DNA of 64,000 bases, taken from the NCBI RefSeq assembly GCF_945859705.1, contig NC_079136.1:50420094-50484093 (forward strand). The letters run 5' to 3'. Positions 36,056 to 48,300 of the stretch are shown piece by piece. Under the pieces are notes generated by a model, which saw nothing but the letters and a program-made list of their open reading frames with translations, was not told the origin of the DNA and ran no database searches. Origin of the DNA: Episyrphus balteatus (Eukaryota > Arthropoda > Insecta > Diptera > Syrphidae). Numbering within the stretch: position 1 is the stretch's first letter; the number at the start of each line of letters is the position of its first letter. Both the position numbers and the translations under genes were made by a program.

Positions 36056-36440
36056 TTGTACCCAAACGACTTGAAAGTTAAAACTTGTACTCGCACTCTG
36101 GCACTTGTAATTACTACGGCGTACTATTTTGTTTTTGCATGTGACTATTCATGCCTATTAACGAAGACGCAGATGCACTGCGGCGGGAGTGAGAGCCACT
36201 TTCACAAGATTTCGTATTACCGAAACCGAAGCCGCCATGGCGCGCCAGTGCGGAAGTGATAGAATGACATTTGGCTATGTAAGGGTCAATAATGACATTA
36301 TGTCGGTAAGCAGTTTAGTGTGTTTTCGTGGATCGATAATACAGTTCATCCCGGGGAGTTCACAGATTGAAATTTGATTCGGTTGCGGATCGAGTAGATG
36401 CCCGGGGACTGAGTCACTGTCACTGCGTCTTCTGTAATAG
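36056..36440. other. Unexplained GC-richer segment
   Basis: Less AT-rich than its surroundings, with phrases such as gccgccatggcgcgcc. Open frames of 60-90 codons run through it, but none resembles a known protein. Function not recognised. Confidence 0.3.
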
Positions 36441-36450
36441 GCATGATTAT

Positions 36451-37243
36451 AGGTCTGTTTGGGTACTGCCTAAAACAGAAATATTTCAACTTTGTTCAAC
36501 TTTTTTAACCCAATTCCTGTTTGGGTACTCTGAAATTGAACATTTTTTCACAAAAAAGATGGCCGCGAGAGAGAAAAAAATTTCCCCTTCTTGCGAATTT
36601 CTGCCCAAAAAATTTCATCGAACAAAAATCTGAAATCTGTCAAAAGGTAGTGCTTTCTCTGTTTTTCTTTATTTGTTCTTGTCTCACAACATAAAGAAAA
36701 CAAACTACAAACAAGGTGGCGTGGTTTTTTTTTTTTTTTTTTTTATTTATTTTGTTTTAGTGATGTAATGCTCAAAACAAATTTATATTTTATGAACAAA
36801 ATAATAAAAAAAGTGTTTCAAAAATAAAACAAAGTGTTTTTAATATTATTCATTTCTTTTTTTTTTAATTTGTGTTTACATTTTTTAATGAACAAAACAA
36901 AGTACAAACATGGCGATGTGGCTATGTTTTGTGTTTTTATTTTTATTTTTTGTTTTAATAGTTAAGAAGTGCTTTATTTTATAAATGATTTATGAAAAAA
37001 TTAATAAAAAAAGTGTTTGTAAAACAAAACAAAATGTTTTGATATTTTTCCTTTCTTTATTTTTTTTTTCAATTGGTGTTGTTGTTTACATTTTTGTTGT
37101 TGTAGAAAAAGTAGCAGAAAATTTTGTGCCAAAAGCGTTTGGGTACTTTTACACAATTTTTCTTTCTCTGAGAGAATTTCATCCCCACTCCTTAAAATTT
37201 GACAGGTTTCATATTTTTGTGCAAAAAGAACCCAAACAGACCT
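36451..37243. mobile_element. Terminal-inverted-repeat element AGGTCTGTTTGGGT
   Basis: The ends AGGTCTGTTTGGGT (36451-36464) and ACCCAAACAGACCT (37230-37243) are exact inverses. The interior contains two diverged direct copies of a segment of about 240 bp (ggtggcgtgg/catggcgatgtgg, aataaaaaaagtgttt, gtgtttacattttt). There is no transposase; reading frames inside are AT-rich artefacts. Confidence 0.72.
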
Positions 37244-37639
37244 TATAATAGTCATCTTTAACTATTTTGTAACTATTTTCTGTCAAAAAAATAGTTATTC
37301 TATAAAGTTTTTTTTTTTTTTTGACGGGAGGAAATCTTCAAAAGACACTTGGCAGTATTCGACACCAAGTAGTGTGGGAGGTGGGACTCTTAACCACTAA
37401 AACCACCTCTATATTCTATAAAGTTACTATGCAAATAGTTGTTATTCCAGAGAAAATTTCAAATAGAATTACATTTCTATTAAGTACAGAAAGCATTTCG
37501 AATTCAAAAAATTGGAAGCGAAATTAATGTTGTTTGGGATGTTTATCCACACGGAGAAAACAGACCACATAGAATTAAGCGGATCGCACCTTAATTTACG
37601 CGGATTTCTGTATAGTTTTTTGCTAAGATGGCTTTCACC

Positions 37640-37960
37640 TTAAATTAAGTTGACATCACCTTAAATTAAGGTGCCAAGTCACATTAATTTCTTGAATGCC
37701 CAAATTAAAAAAAACTGGCAGCTACCGGGGATCCAACCTACAACTGTTGGGTTACTAGGCCAGTGTCTTACTGCTATCTCACTGTTTCAAATGAGTACAT
37801 ATGATAAACTGCAAGTAAAGATAAAGTGTGCATATAATTTTAAATTTTTTATTTTTGGTCGGTTTTTTCACATTAAATTTAACTGAGTTTAAGTGGAATC
37901 ACCTTATTTTAAACGGATATAACCTTATTTTAAGATGGTGAAATTTAATGTGCGCACCTT
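37640..37960. repeat. CACCTTAAATTAAGGTG repeats around a tRNA-like segment
   Basis: Units such as caccttaaattaaggtg, caccttaatttacg and ataaccttattttaag recur around 37590-37680 and 37890-37970. Between them, the minus strand of about 37715-37790 looks like a decayed tRNA: agatagcagtaaga (A-box-like), ctagtaa (anticodon-loop-like) and ggttggatccccgg (B-box-like). This is probably a tRNA-derived SINE relic; it could not fold as a working tRNA. Confidence 0.45.
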
Positions 37961-38517
37961 AAAAGGTGTTTCAAAAAAATATTTCGAGAAAATCGACTAC
38001 AAAGTTTGGAGTATCTGAATTTCACCCTTTATTTATGTATTTTTGCATGAAAATAGAAAATTAACTACCGTAGCTGGATAATCTATCGATTCAAATTCTA
38101 AAATTTCTTTTTTGATGCTGGAAATCTGTTTAATTAACGTTTTTCTGTTTTGACATAGAACATTTATTTGATTTCCTTGCATTTCGAGTTGATTTTTTTT
38201 TGTTCTTTATACAACATTATAGTAATGAGTACGGTATATGAAAATAACCAAATTACAGTCAAGACAAACAATATTTTTGGAGTAATTATATTGCTTTTTA
38301 AGCTTTTTGTTGTTTTTTTTTTATTAGAAAACATAAATAAAAAAATAAAGATTTCAAATTAGTATTTACCAATTAGCAAAAAAAATATAATTACACAGCA
38401 ATTATTTAAATAAACATTCAAGTGAACCTTACTTACCTATACAAACTATTGCTGATTATTGTCAGTAACTATTTCAAAAAAGCCATAATCGACCTGCCGC
38501 ATGACCTTTCAATATTG

Positions 38518-38700
38518 CTTTAAGGCTTGGCCACACCGGAGGGTATGCGGTAGTGGTACGGGTAGAGGTAACGGTACTTGAATGAAAAAAATTCCAAACT
38601 GACATATCAACGTTCAGATGTTGAATTTTTTTCATACAAATATCGTGACCGCTACCCGTACCGCTACCGCATACCCTCCGGTGTGGCCAAACCGTTAAAG
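38518..38700. mobile_element. Palindromic MITE (TTGGCCACACCGGAGGG ends)
   Basis: ttggccacaccggagggtat at 38527 and its exact inverse ending at 38690 form the arms, continued by inverted copies of ggtacgggtag. An imperfect extension (ctttaaggc/accgttaaag) reaches 38518 and 38700. Arms of about 50 bp surround an AT-rich loop. Noncoding. Confidence 0.88.
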
Positions 38701-39145
38701 GATTTTATTTGGGAGTCCGGCAGCTAATTTTTAAATGTAAAATGTTGTATGTAACTTAAAAGAAGTCATTTTTGTATGGTGTTCAAATGAGGCAAATTGT
38801 TCTATGTCAACTAAGAACTTTATAGTACTGAGTAAAAGCTATTATATCCGAAAATTGAATATTTGTTTTGGCCATAAATATTGTATTTAGCCAAAAATTA
38901 TTGTGGACACAGTCTTTAAGCCATTGAAAAGACGAAAATTTTGATATAAAAAAGTCATTTTTGTCCATTCCTTCGACATAGAACATTATAGTTTTGACGC
39001 AGCGATATTAAAAAAAAAAAAAATATTCATAGTACCTACTACATAACTTAAATCGATAAAGTGGCAACATTTATAACTGCATTGTTCTCTTTTACGTTTC
39101 CACGTTACCATTACGTTTGACATTTCTGCTGCACCCATACATCTG

Positions 39146-39150
39146 TCAGT
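39146..39150 (+). promoter_or_regulatory. Possible initiator (TCAGT) of the MGRN1-like gene
   Basis: TCAGT 151 bases before the start codon, in a short stretch of more balanced composition. It would give a 5' UTR of about 150 bases. Weak motif-only evidence. Confidence 0.25.
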
Positions 39151-39301
39151 GGTGAAAAAAAAAAAAAATTACAAAAACACACACAAAAGTGAAAAGAAAA
39201 TTTCTATCAAATTTTGTTTCTGTTTTTTTCTGGGAATTTTATCAAAAAAATTAATTATTTATTATTAATTTGTTTTTATTTCAAATAAAACTTACAAAAC
39301 A

Positions 39302-42300
39302 ATGGGTGCTTTAACAAGCCGCCAAAATGCTGCTGTTGAAGAAGCAGATGTTATATCAACTCATGCATATAAATATCCTCCAAAATCTGGTAAAATAAAA
39401 ACAATAATTTGATTAAAAAAAAAACAATAGAAGAATTCCACTTTTTACTTTTTATATCACAACTTTATGAATTGTCTTTAAGGAAACTACTTTGGTAGCC
39501 ACTTTATTATGGGTGGAGAACGCTTCGATACCCCACAGCCTGAAGCCTATTTGTTTGGAGAAAATGCAGACCTTAACTTCCTGGGAAGTCGTCCAACAGC
39601 TGTAAGTTGCTATTGTCTCTTTTTTTACAATCCTTGATCAACAATTTTGATTTATAGTTCCCATATCCACCACCACAAGCAAATGAACCAACAAAAACGT
39701 TGAAAAGTTTAGTAAACATTCGCAAGGAATCGGTTAGATTTGTCAAGGCTCCCGACAGTGCTACCAAAGCTCATGGAGATGGTGGAGTTAACAAAGGCAA
39801 TGCATTGAATATTGAATTTATTTTTGATTCGGATGCCAAATGTGCAATAACAATTTATTACTTTTGTACGGAGGAAGTTAGTCCAAGTGGGGTAACTTTT
39901 TTACCGAGGGAGTCATTGACTTCGGAGACTTTTCATTATAAAAAGGGTGTCAATCAGTATTTCTCACAACCTTCACATATTTTCAATCCACATTTATTTC
40001 CTGAAGATGATTTAACTTATAATGCTACAAAGGAAAAGTATCCAGTGGCAATTCATTGTGTTGCAGAGGAAGGCAATGAAGGTAAGTGCTATTCTTATTT
40101 TTTTTTTTAACCTATTTTTGTATGAAATATCGAGTCGTATAGAAGTTATCAGGATTTGGGAAGTAAGTTTATGAAACAGAAGTTTGTCTTCACAAACACA
40201 GACAATAATCTAATCATTTTTAAACTTTAACGACCATGAATTCAACTTAGTGGAGTAACTAAAGCTCAAAAATTGGCAATATTAGGGAACCCGGCCGAAC
40301 AGCTTAGATTTTGATGATCTTTTTTTTCAAACGTCGGTAATTAAAAATACTTTAAAGTCTATATATTAAGAATTGCCGGTGTTGCCGTTTTGATTTTTTT
40401 AATTTAATTGAAGATTTTTGTGAGCAAAAACAAATTTTTTTCAAAAATTTTTCTTAAATTTCATAAATTAATTGATGCCAAAAGATTGTCTATTAAATTC
40501 AAGGAAAAAAAATATATGGGAGTGAGGGACAATCTTCCATAGTTCAAGCGATAGATGCAATTTTCTTATTAATTGACTTCAAACACAAAAAAAAATATTT
40601 GAACACAACGGCAACACCTACAATATTCAAATATACATTTCTTAAAAGCTAGAAGCTTAGTCATATATGTAAAATTAAAATTAAGTTAATTGAATGAACG
40701 GCTTTTGAAAGAATGGTAATTGAACTCAGATTTTTGAAAAAAAAAAAAAAATTATTGGAAAAATTTTAACATGTCGTTTTTTAAACTTGGTCGTAATATA
40801 AAATGCATTTATTTTCAAATTTTTTCGGCCGCATTTATTATGATTTCAAATTATAGAAGGAAATGTCAATATGTATTACGGTTTATGAAAAAAATTAAAA
40901 AGTATTTCATTTTCGAAGAACTTTTTTTAATAAAAGTTTTGAAAAAAAAATGTAACTTATTTTTTATTTTAAAGTTCAACATCTAAACATAAAATTATTT
41001 TTTATTCATTTAATAACCCTTACTGTTGAAAGTTAAATAGCAAAAATTTAAAGTTCCACAGTCTTTGAAAAAATTAATTATTTCAATGCAAAAATTCAGT
41101 TTTAATAAAGAAAAACCATTGAAATTGAAGTAATTTTTCATTTTTTTTATTCAAAAGTGTGATATATTTTACCTTTTTTGCTTCGAAATTCAACTGATAA
41201 TATTTATGGCCAAAAATTTTTTTTAAATAAATTCATATTTTATTAGAAAAAGTTTGGTAAAAAGTCATTTTAAATTTTTCTAATAACATTTTTTTTTTTA
41301 ATTCTGAGTTAATTCTTGATTAAATTTAGTGGATTTAAATTTAAGAGATAAGAATGAGCTTCTGGCTTTTTAAAAATGTATTTTAAAATATTGTAGGTGT
41401 TGCCGTTGTTTTCAAAATATTTTTTTTGTGTTTGAGGTCAGAGTGTTAGAAAATTGCATTTATCGCTTAAACGATGGAAGATTGTCCCTTACTACCTTTT
41501 ATATATTTTCCTTAAATTACCTAGAGAATCTTTTGCTTTCATTTGTTTTGCCGACAACACCGGCAATCTATAGACTTTAAAGTATTTTTAATTACCTACG
41601 TTTGAAAAAAAAAAAAATCGTCAAAATCAGAGCTGTTCGGCCGGCTTCCCTAATAATTTGCTTTAGTTACTCTACTAACTACCTTTATATAAAATCATAA
41701 AAAGTATGAAGAGTTAAAATTTTGCTTTGCATTTGCATAATTTTCATTAATTTATTCAATTTTACTTGAAAGCTCGCTATAGATAAATGCCAAAATATGG
41801 GTGGCCAAAGTCACCCTCCATTCCGGGTGACTTTGGCCGGTAGGACGTTTGCTATATTTCCAGTTCAACTACAAGTAGCACGTCATTCTAACCCAGCCCA
41901 AATGAAAGAGCAGATTTTTTAAAACATGTGGGTATTTTTTTTTTATTTTCGTACACAGAATTGTCGGCTTTTATTTGATTAAAACAAAAAATTAAAATTA
42001 GCATAAATTTTGATATCCTTCAAAGGATATGGAAAAAAATAGTCTCTCTCTGCGTCCAACCATTGGAACAGGAAGTTTCTTCTCCAGATCACTTTTGGTG
42101 ACTTGTGCAACGTCTTTTTTCTCTGAAGCTGTACCCAGCACCTCTTCGCAGGAATGACACTGTAACCTCATCGTTATCAACATTTAAGATGCAGCCGAAG
42201 TAAAATGTTATTTTAGAAGCCTAAGAAACACATCTTTCGGCACTGTTTTGTTTTTGAGTTTGCCATCTTATACGCTGTTAAGGTCTCCATCCATAATATT

Positions 42301-45300
42301 TTAAGAGGTCGAAAGAAGGCTACGTCTAGTGGTTGAGCTGCCAAATGTTGATATGTATGATCTGATAACATTTTAATTATATTGCCAAATATCAGTTTTG
42401 TCAATATATACCAATATATACAAACAACAAAGTCTAGTGCAAAAATTAAGAGGGTGACTTTGGCCGACTGACTTTTTTTTTATCGAAAAAGGGAATCAAA
42501 AACACTTTTTTTTTTATATAAAAAAAAATTTTGTATACATAGGCATAATTTTGAAAAAAAAAATATTAAAAATGTTAATGCAGAAAGTGTTTTGTGTTTT
42601 GGCTTAGAAGAAGTAGCATACATTATTGTTCTATAAAAACTTATTTTCTCAGTTGTCCGACTTTTTTTGGTGGTCATAGGCAGTGTATGTTACCATTGAA
42701 TAATTACAAATAAAAGTGACACCGCAGATTACTCATGCGACCATAATGTACCGGAAGATAGATGAACTAGATGTTTGCGCCTCAACTATCATGTATTTTC
42801 GAGTTGAGTCTTAAACTTAACTAATAATTTTTTTTTAAACCTTCATAAAAAATTAATAATTATTATTATACATTTCAAAGTTAAGTTTTCGTATATTGAA
42901 AAGTCATATTAGTCTAGAGAACAAGGACGATGCCTTTTACTCCTATTGGCCTAGGTTCGAATACCGGTAAAAATTTAAATTGTTTTTTTTTTTTTTGTTG
43001 TGGGGATTTTTTTTGACAAATTTAATTAATTTTTGTTCTATTAATGTAAAAAAAAAAAAAAAAAAACAATCTCAATTTCCCGTCACATTCGAACCTAGGC
43101 AGGTAAACTTACCAGACATTCACCTTATCCTCTAGGCCAGGGATGGCGACACGCCATAAAATATTTCCGGCACGCCACCAATTAAGTAATCCAATTGCCA
43201 TTTGAGCAACATTCAACGATTTTTCCAGTAAAATTTTTCTTGAAATTTTGTAAAACTGTAAAAATCTCTTCTTCTCAGAAGAAGATACTCACTTTCTGAA
43301 GAACAACGGATTGAATTTAGGTAGGTACATTAAAAAACCAGACGAAGTAAAATTAACTGAACAGTTTTTTATCGGTAGGTACCTAATTAGGTTTTCACAA
43401 ATTAAAGAATTACCTATTATCGGAAATGCTAGGTCTACTATGGACCCTGATACGAGATCCTTTGATAAACTTGACATGTCCAAATTTTACTGGTTGGAAA
43501 TTGAAATGTAGCTGAACGAATTTCAATCTTGTCCGATATCGACTCAAAAATTAGTCGAAAGAGTTGGAATCAACCAAACTAGAGATGGTGGAGGGCAATA
43601 CGGCGAACAATTCCAATTCCAAATTAATGGAAACATGAAATTGGAAAAGTTGGAGATCTTCTTGACAATATTTTCACCTACTTACGCCTGTGAGTCATAA
43701 TTTGTCCAAATGAATAATATTAAAGATTTGCTTAGAAGCAGATTGTCAGATGATTCCAACTTTTTCTTTCAGTTCAGCCTGCATTTTGCTTAAAGTGACG
43801 AAACGTAGCCCTAATATAAACGACCTAATATAAACTATCAAGTTCACAACAAGAGAAGTCACACTACAATATGTATTTCTTTCACTTTTTATTTTTTTGT
43901 TTCTTTGCTTTATTTTGTTGAGTGAAAAATTTCAAATTCATTTTTTTTTTTTCAAACTCCGAACGTAAAATTTGAAACAATGTGCATCATTTTTTGGTTC
44001 CAAAAACAATTTTTGCAGTTTTTTTCAAAAACAAATAGCGCTATAAAAGAATAATAATTTTGTAAATCTCCCACTTTTGGCAAAAAGTGATTTAGTTATA
44101 TATTTAATCTGAAATTTTGTTTTTTTTTTTTTTTTATTAAAACTAACTAATCTGTTATTTTCAAATTTAAATTAATAGGTGTGTTTACAAATAAAACGAT
44201 GCGTAGTTTAAAATTAATTTTTTTTGCTTCTAGTGGTCACAAAAAAAAAACTAGATAAAAACTGTATGGCACGCCGAAGGCCCTCAAATAAATATTTTTT
44301 TAAATGGCACGAGGCTCTAAAAAGGTTCGCCATCCCTGCTCTAGGCTATCTCCACTTTTTGAAATAGGTAAACTTTTATCTATATGTATAAGCGGTTTAG
44401 GATTTGATTTTGGGTTGCTGGATTTGCTTTTGGAATGTTGGATTTGCTTTTGGATTGTTAGATTTGTTTTTTTAATTCAACGCACGATACTAGCGACGAC
44501 AATTTTACAGCGGAAGTTTCCCTGGGTGTCCACTTCTATTTGTAATTATTCAATTTTAAAATTAACGACAAAATGAGTACCCGCATGTATACGTTACTTT
44601 TGATACTACTACATGCATCAATAATATCGTTATTCGTTACTTTCGTATGCTTCGTATTTTTCGTATATTTCGTATGTCTCGTGTGTTTCGTATGTTTCGT
44701 TACTTTCGCATGCTTCGTACGTTTCGTACATTTCGTATATTTCATGTATTTGATACGTTTCTTATGTTTGGTATTTTTGTATGTTTCGTACGTTGGTATA
44801 AGGGTGAAAAAAATTTTTTTTTTGAAAAAAAAAACCAAAATAATTTGTATAATCTAGCTACATTTTAAGGCCATAAACATTAATTTAAGTTGCGGCGTTC
44901 TCATATTATAAGAGTTTGAAGGTAGCTATACTGATTTTTTTTCGATTTTTTTTTAATCAAACGTGGAAACAAACGACAAAACTTTGGTAATTTTTTGTTT
45001 ATATTCGTTCAGTAATCTTATCACAATTCTTTAGAGACCTTTATTTCAAAATTACATCGCGCAGATCTCGGAATATTAACACTTCAATACAACCATGTCG
45101 AACAATTTTTCTTTTTTTTTTATTGAGAGTGATTTTCAAACCTCGTTTTCTCTGCTTTTTTTTTAGTTGAAAATTTTTCACTGAAAATTAATAAATTTTT
45201 TCAAAAACCAAAAAACTTTTGTACATTCTTAATCTACATTTCAAGACCATTAACAAAAAGGTCATAAACACATTGGTTGCGGCATGGGTATATAGAGAAA

Positions 45301-48300
45301 ATACTAAAACGTCTCTTTTGATATATCTGTATAAATTATTATCGATAACACAACTATACCTTGGCACTACTGTTTTTATCGAGACAAAAGTAAACTCCAG
45401 ATAATTATCTGGAGTTTATCTGGAGATAATTGGAATCGTTACTCGTATGTTTCGTATCTCGTATGTTTCGTTACTTCAGTGCCCAGTAATGAAACATGCG
45501 AGTAACGATACTGTTTAGAAAGTAACGTTTTGTTACTCGTTACTGAAGCAAATACCCGCATTTTAGTAACGAATACATACGATTTGCTACAGCTCTAGTC
45601 AAAACGTTAACGTATGATCGTAATCTTGTGTCATGCTTCCACCACTGCTTTTAAAAATTTTGATTTTCAAATTCTGCCAGCATAATTTTTTAACAAAAAA
45701 CTAATGTTTTTATTGGGTCGAAATCTTTTAATTTTTGTTTTCAGTCAATTTTTATTGAAACATCTTCCAAAAAAAAAAACATAAATTTAATTTTAAGATA
45801 TTTATGAATATTTATCATGCTTTAGTTCAAGTCAAAATATTTGAAGCTTAAACTCTCTGGTTTAGGACGTAATAATTGCGCAAGTTATAAATAAAAAATA
45901 TATAGTAAATATCGTTACCTAAATTCTATGATTCTTCAAGTGTTTTTTGCAACACGGTTTATATTTCATTTCAATAAAAAGTATGAAATAGTAAAAAATA
46001 TGATCCAGTAACTTTTTTAATTCAATTGAAACTCGGCAGGCGTAGGGTGTAGAAAAAGTCGATTAAAGCAAGTAGGGTAAATGGTTTAATGTATACTTTT
46101 GATTGATAAAAAAAAACAACATTATTCAAATTCTTGAAAAATGTGTGAAAGTTCTCAAAGAAGCTATTAAGTTGTCAAAATCAACCCTCGATTTTTTGCG
46201 ATAATTGGCAGAAATTTTTATGGTCAAATATAAAACTCCTTTTGCATCCAAAGTTCGATTTTTCAGTTTAAAATGCCCAAATGTTTTTAGATCAGTAGAA
46301 CAAACAAACAATATAAATGTATGTACTACATATACCTACCGTACGTTATTCTATCTTTATTTTTATAAGCAATGCTCGGAAAAAAATAGCTAGTTGCATT
46401 CCTCCTCTCACAACATTCAGCCGTAATATTTGCGATTCAAGGAATTCTCATCAGTTAACCCTCGAGTCCATTTTTCTTCAGCCGCACTACACGCTTCTGT
46501 GTTTTCTTCTTTTAAAACCGCCCCTTTCAAACGCTTGTATACTGTGTTTACCATATTAACGTAAAAACGCTAATACAACTTGTTATATTTCTTCAATGCA
46601 AGCCAGAAGAAAAAAAAAAGTATTGAGATAGCAACTTTGAGGTAGTAACACTATAGCTGCGTTCCTTTGGAAATATTTATCTACTTTTTAGTACTTAAAG
46701 CTGCTTTGAACTACTTTTTCAGTATAGCAAAGTAGTTTTAAGTAATAAAAAGTAGATAAATATTTCCAAAGGAACGCAGCTTATATTAGCAAACTTTTGA
46801 GCTAATTTAAAAAATCAAAAATGTATTTTTTAAATTAATGTTAAGCTAGGAAAAGCAAGTCTTCTCGCTTAAAAAATGTTTCAATATTCCATAGATTGCT
46901 TAAATATTACAAACTTTTTTTTTCAATGTTGGGATTATATGATTTTTTAGCTCTAAGCTCAAGGCTTCTTAAAAAATTTAGGTCATCAATACTTGAATCT
47001 ATTTTTTAAGATTTTCAATTTTTTATCTAAATCAATGAATTAATCGATCAATAGTATCACTTACTAATTTAGCGTTTTGATTGTTATAATAAAAATAAAG
47101 AAACAAAATTAAAAAGTTCATTACTATAACCACTAGAAACAAAAAATTTAAGGGTAAATAAATACCTTGAGTTCGCGCTTATTGTGAAAAAAAAATCTTT
47201 TTATTTTTAAAATAAATCTTTATCTAAGCTAATATAACTAAGTTTACGACATCCATATTACTGTAACAAAAATTCATCCAAATATCTTTAAGGTATAAAT
47301 TTATAAACTACCGGCTTTGCTTGGGGTTAAAATTCATGAATTTTAATGTGTAGATTACTCGTTAAAAAATATTGGCTATAAATATTGATAGTGTGCAGGG
47401 CTACGTTCCACAGTGGAACGTCTAGAAGAAAATTCCGGACATTGGGTGAAATATTTTTTTTCATTCTTGTAAATATTTTTTGTTTGTTAATCATAGAAAA
47501 TTGTCCCTTCTTTCATAATCCACAAGTTATTTTTATCAAAATGTTTTGGTTTCCAAGATACAGAGTCTCAAGTGGGGACTATTTCACAAGAAAAAAAAAT
47601 TATGTTTTTCTTAGAAATTTTCATACTCTTATATCTCGCTCATTTTTTAAGATATATTTAAGAAAAAAATCTAAAAACTATATTTCTAAATAATTCTAAA
47701 ACACGTTTTTCTATAACCCTTTTTGAAAATTTCTCTTCAACTTTGAAAAGGCTTTTAAAAAAATGCTTACATATGCCCGCTTTCTTAGTAGTCTAGAATG
47801 AAAGCTTAATAGTTTGTGTGTAATATTTTAAAAAATTTGGATCCGACCCCGTTTTTTAGAGCACCATCTTTATAAATTTAACCCTTTAGGTAGGTAGTAT
47901 TTTTTCCAATCTGTAAAGGGGAGGGTTGGTGTTATTTGGCTAGCTTAAAGTGACATGGGGTAGTTTAAACCAAGAATATAACTACTGAATACATAACGTA
48001 AGGCAGATTGACCAAAAAAATAAAGAAAGTGTGAGTAAAAACAATTTATTTTTAAGGTTTTTAAGAGTAAAGCACTGTCAGAGCGATCAACGAATGAACG
48101 AACTGATTTAATTTTTTATGCTTATGTATTTTCTAACAAAATCTGGATAATAAAGTAGCAATCTAAGTAAAGTTTAAATTTAAAAAAAAATATATACAGT
48201 GCTGCTAAAAACATTCCGGATTTTTTTGTCATTTTCATCAAATAAAATTTTATAACACAAAACTGAAACAAAATATTGCTTTAGTATTTTTTCTAGGTCG

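Noticed and set aside
42911..42970. Functional tRNA gene at the B-box sequence
   Set aside because: No acceptor stem pairing and a poor anticodon arm; fits a SINE relic better.
44536..44868. Lys/Thr/His-repeat and Phe/Val-repeat open frames
   Set aside because: Translations of the TTTCGTATGT minisatellite in different frames.
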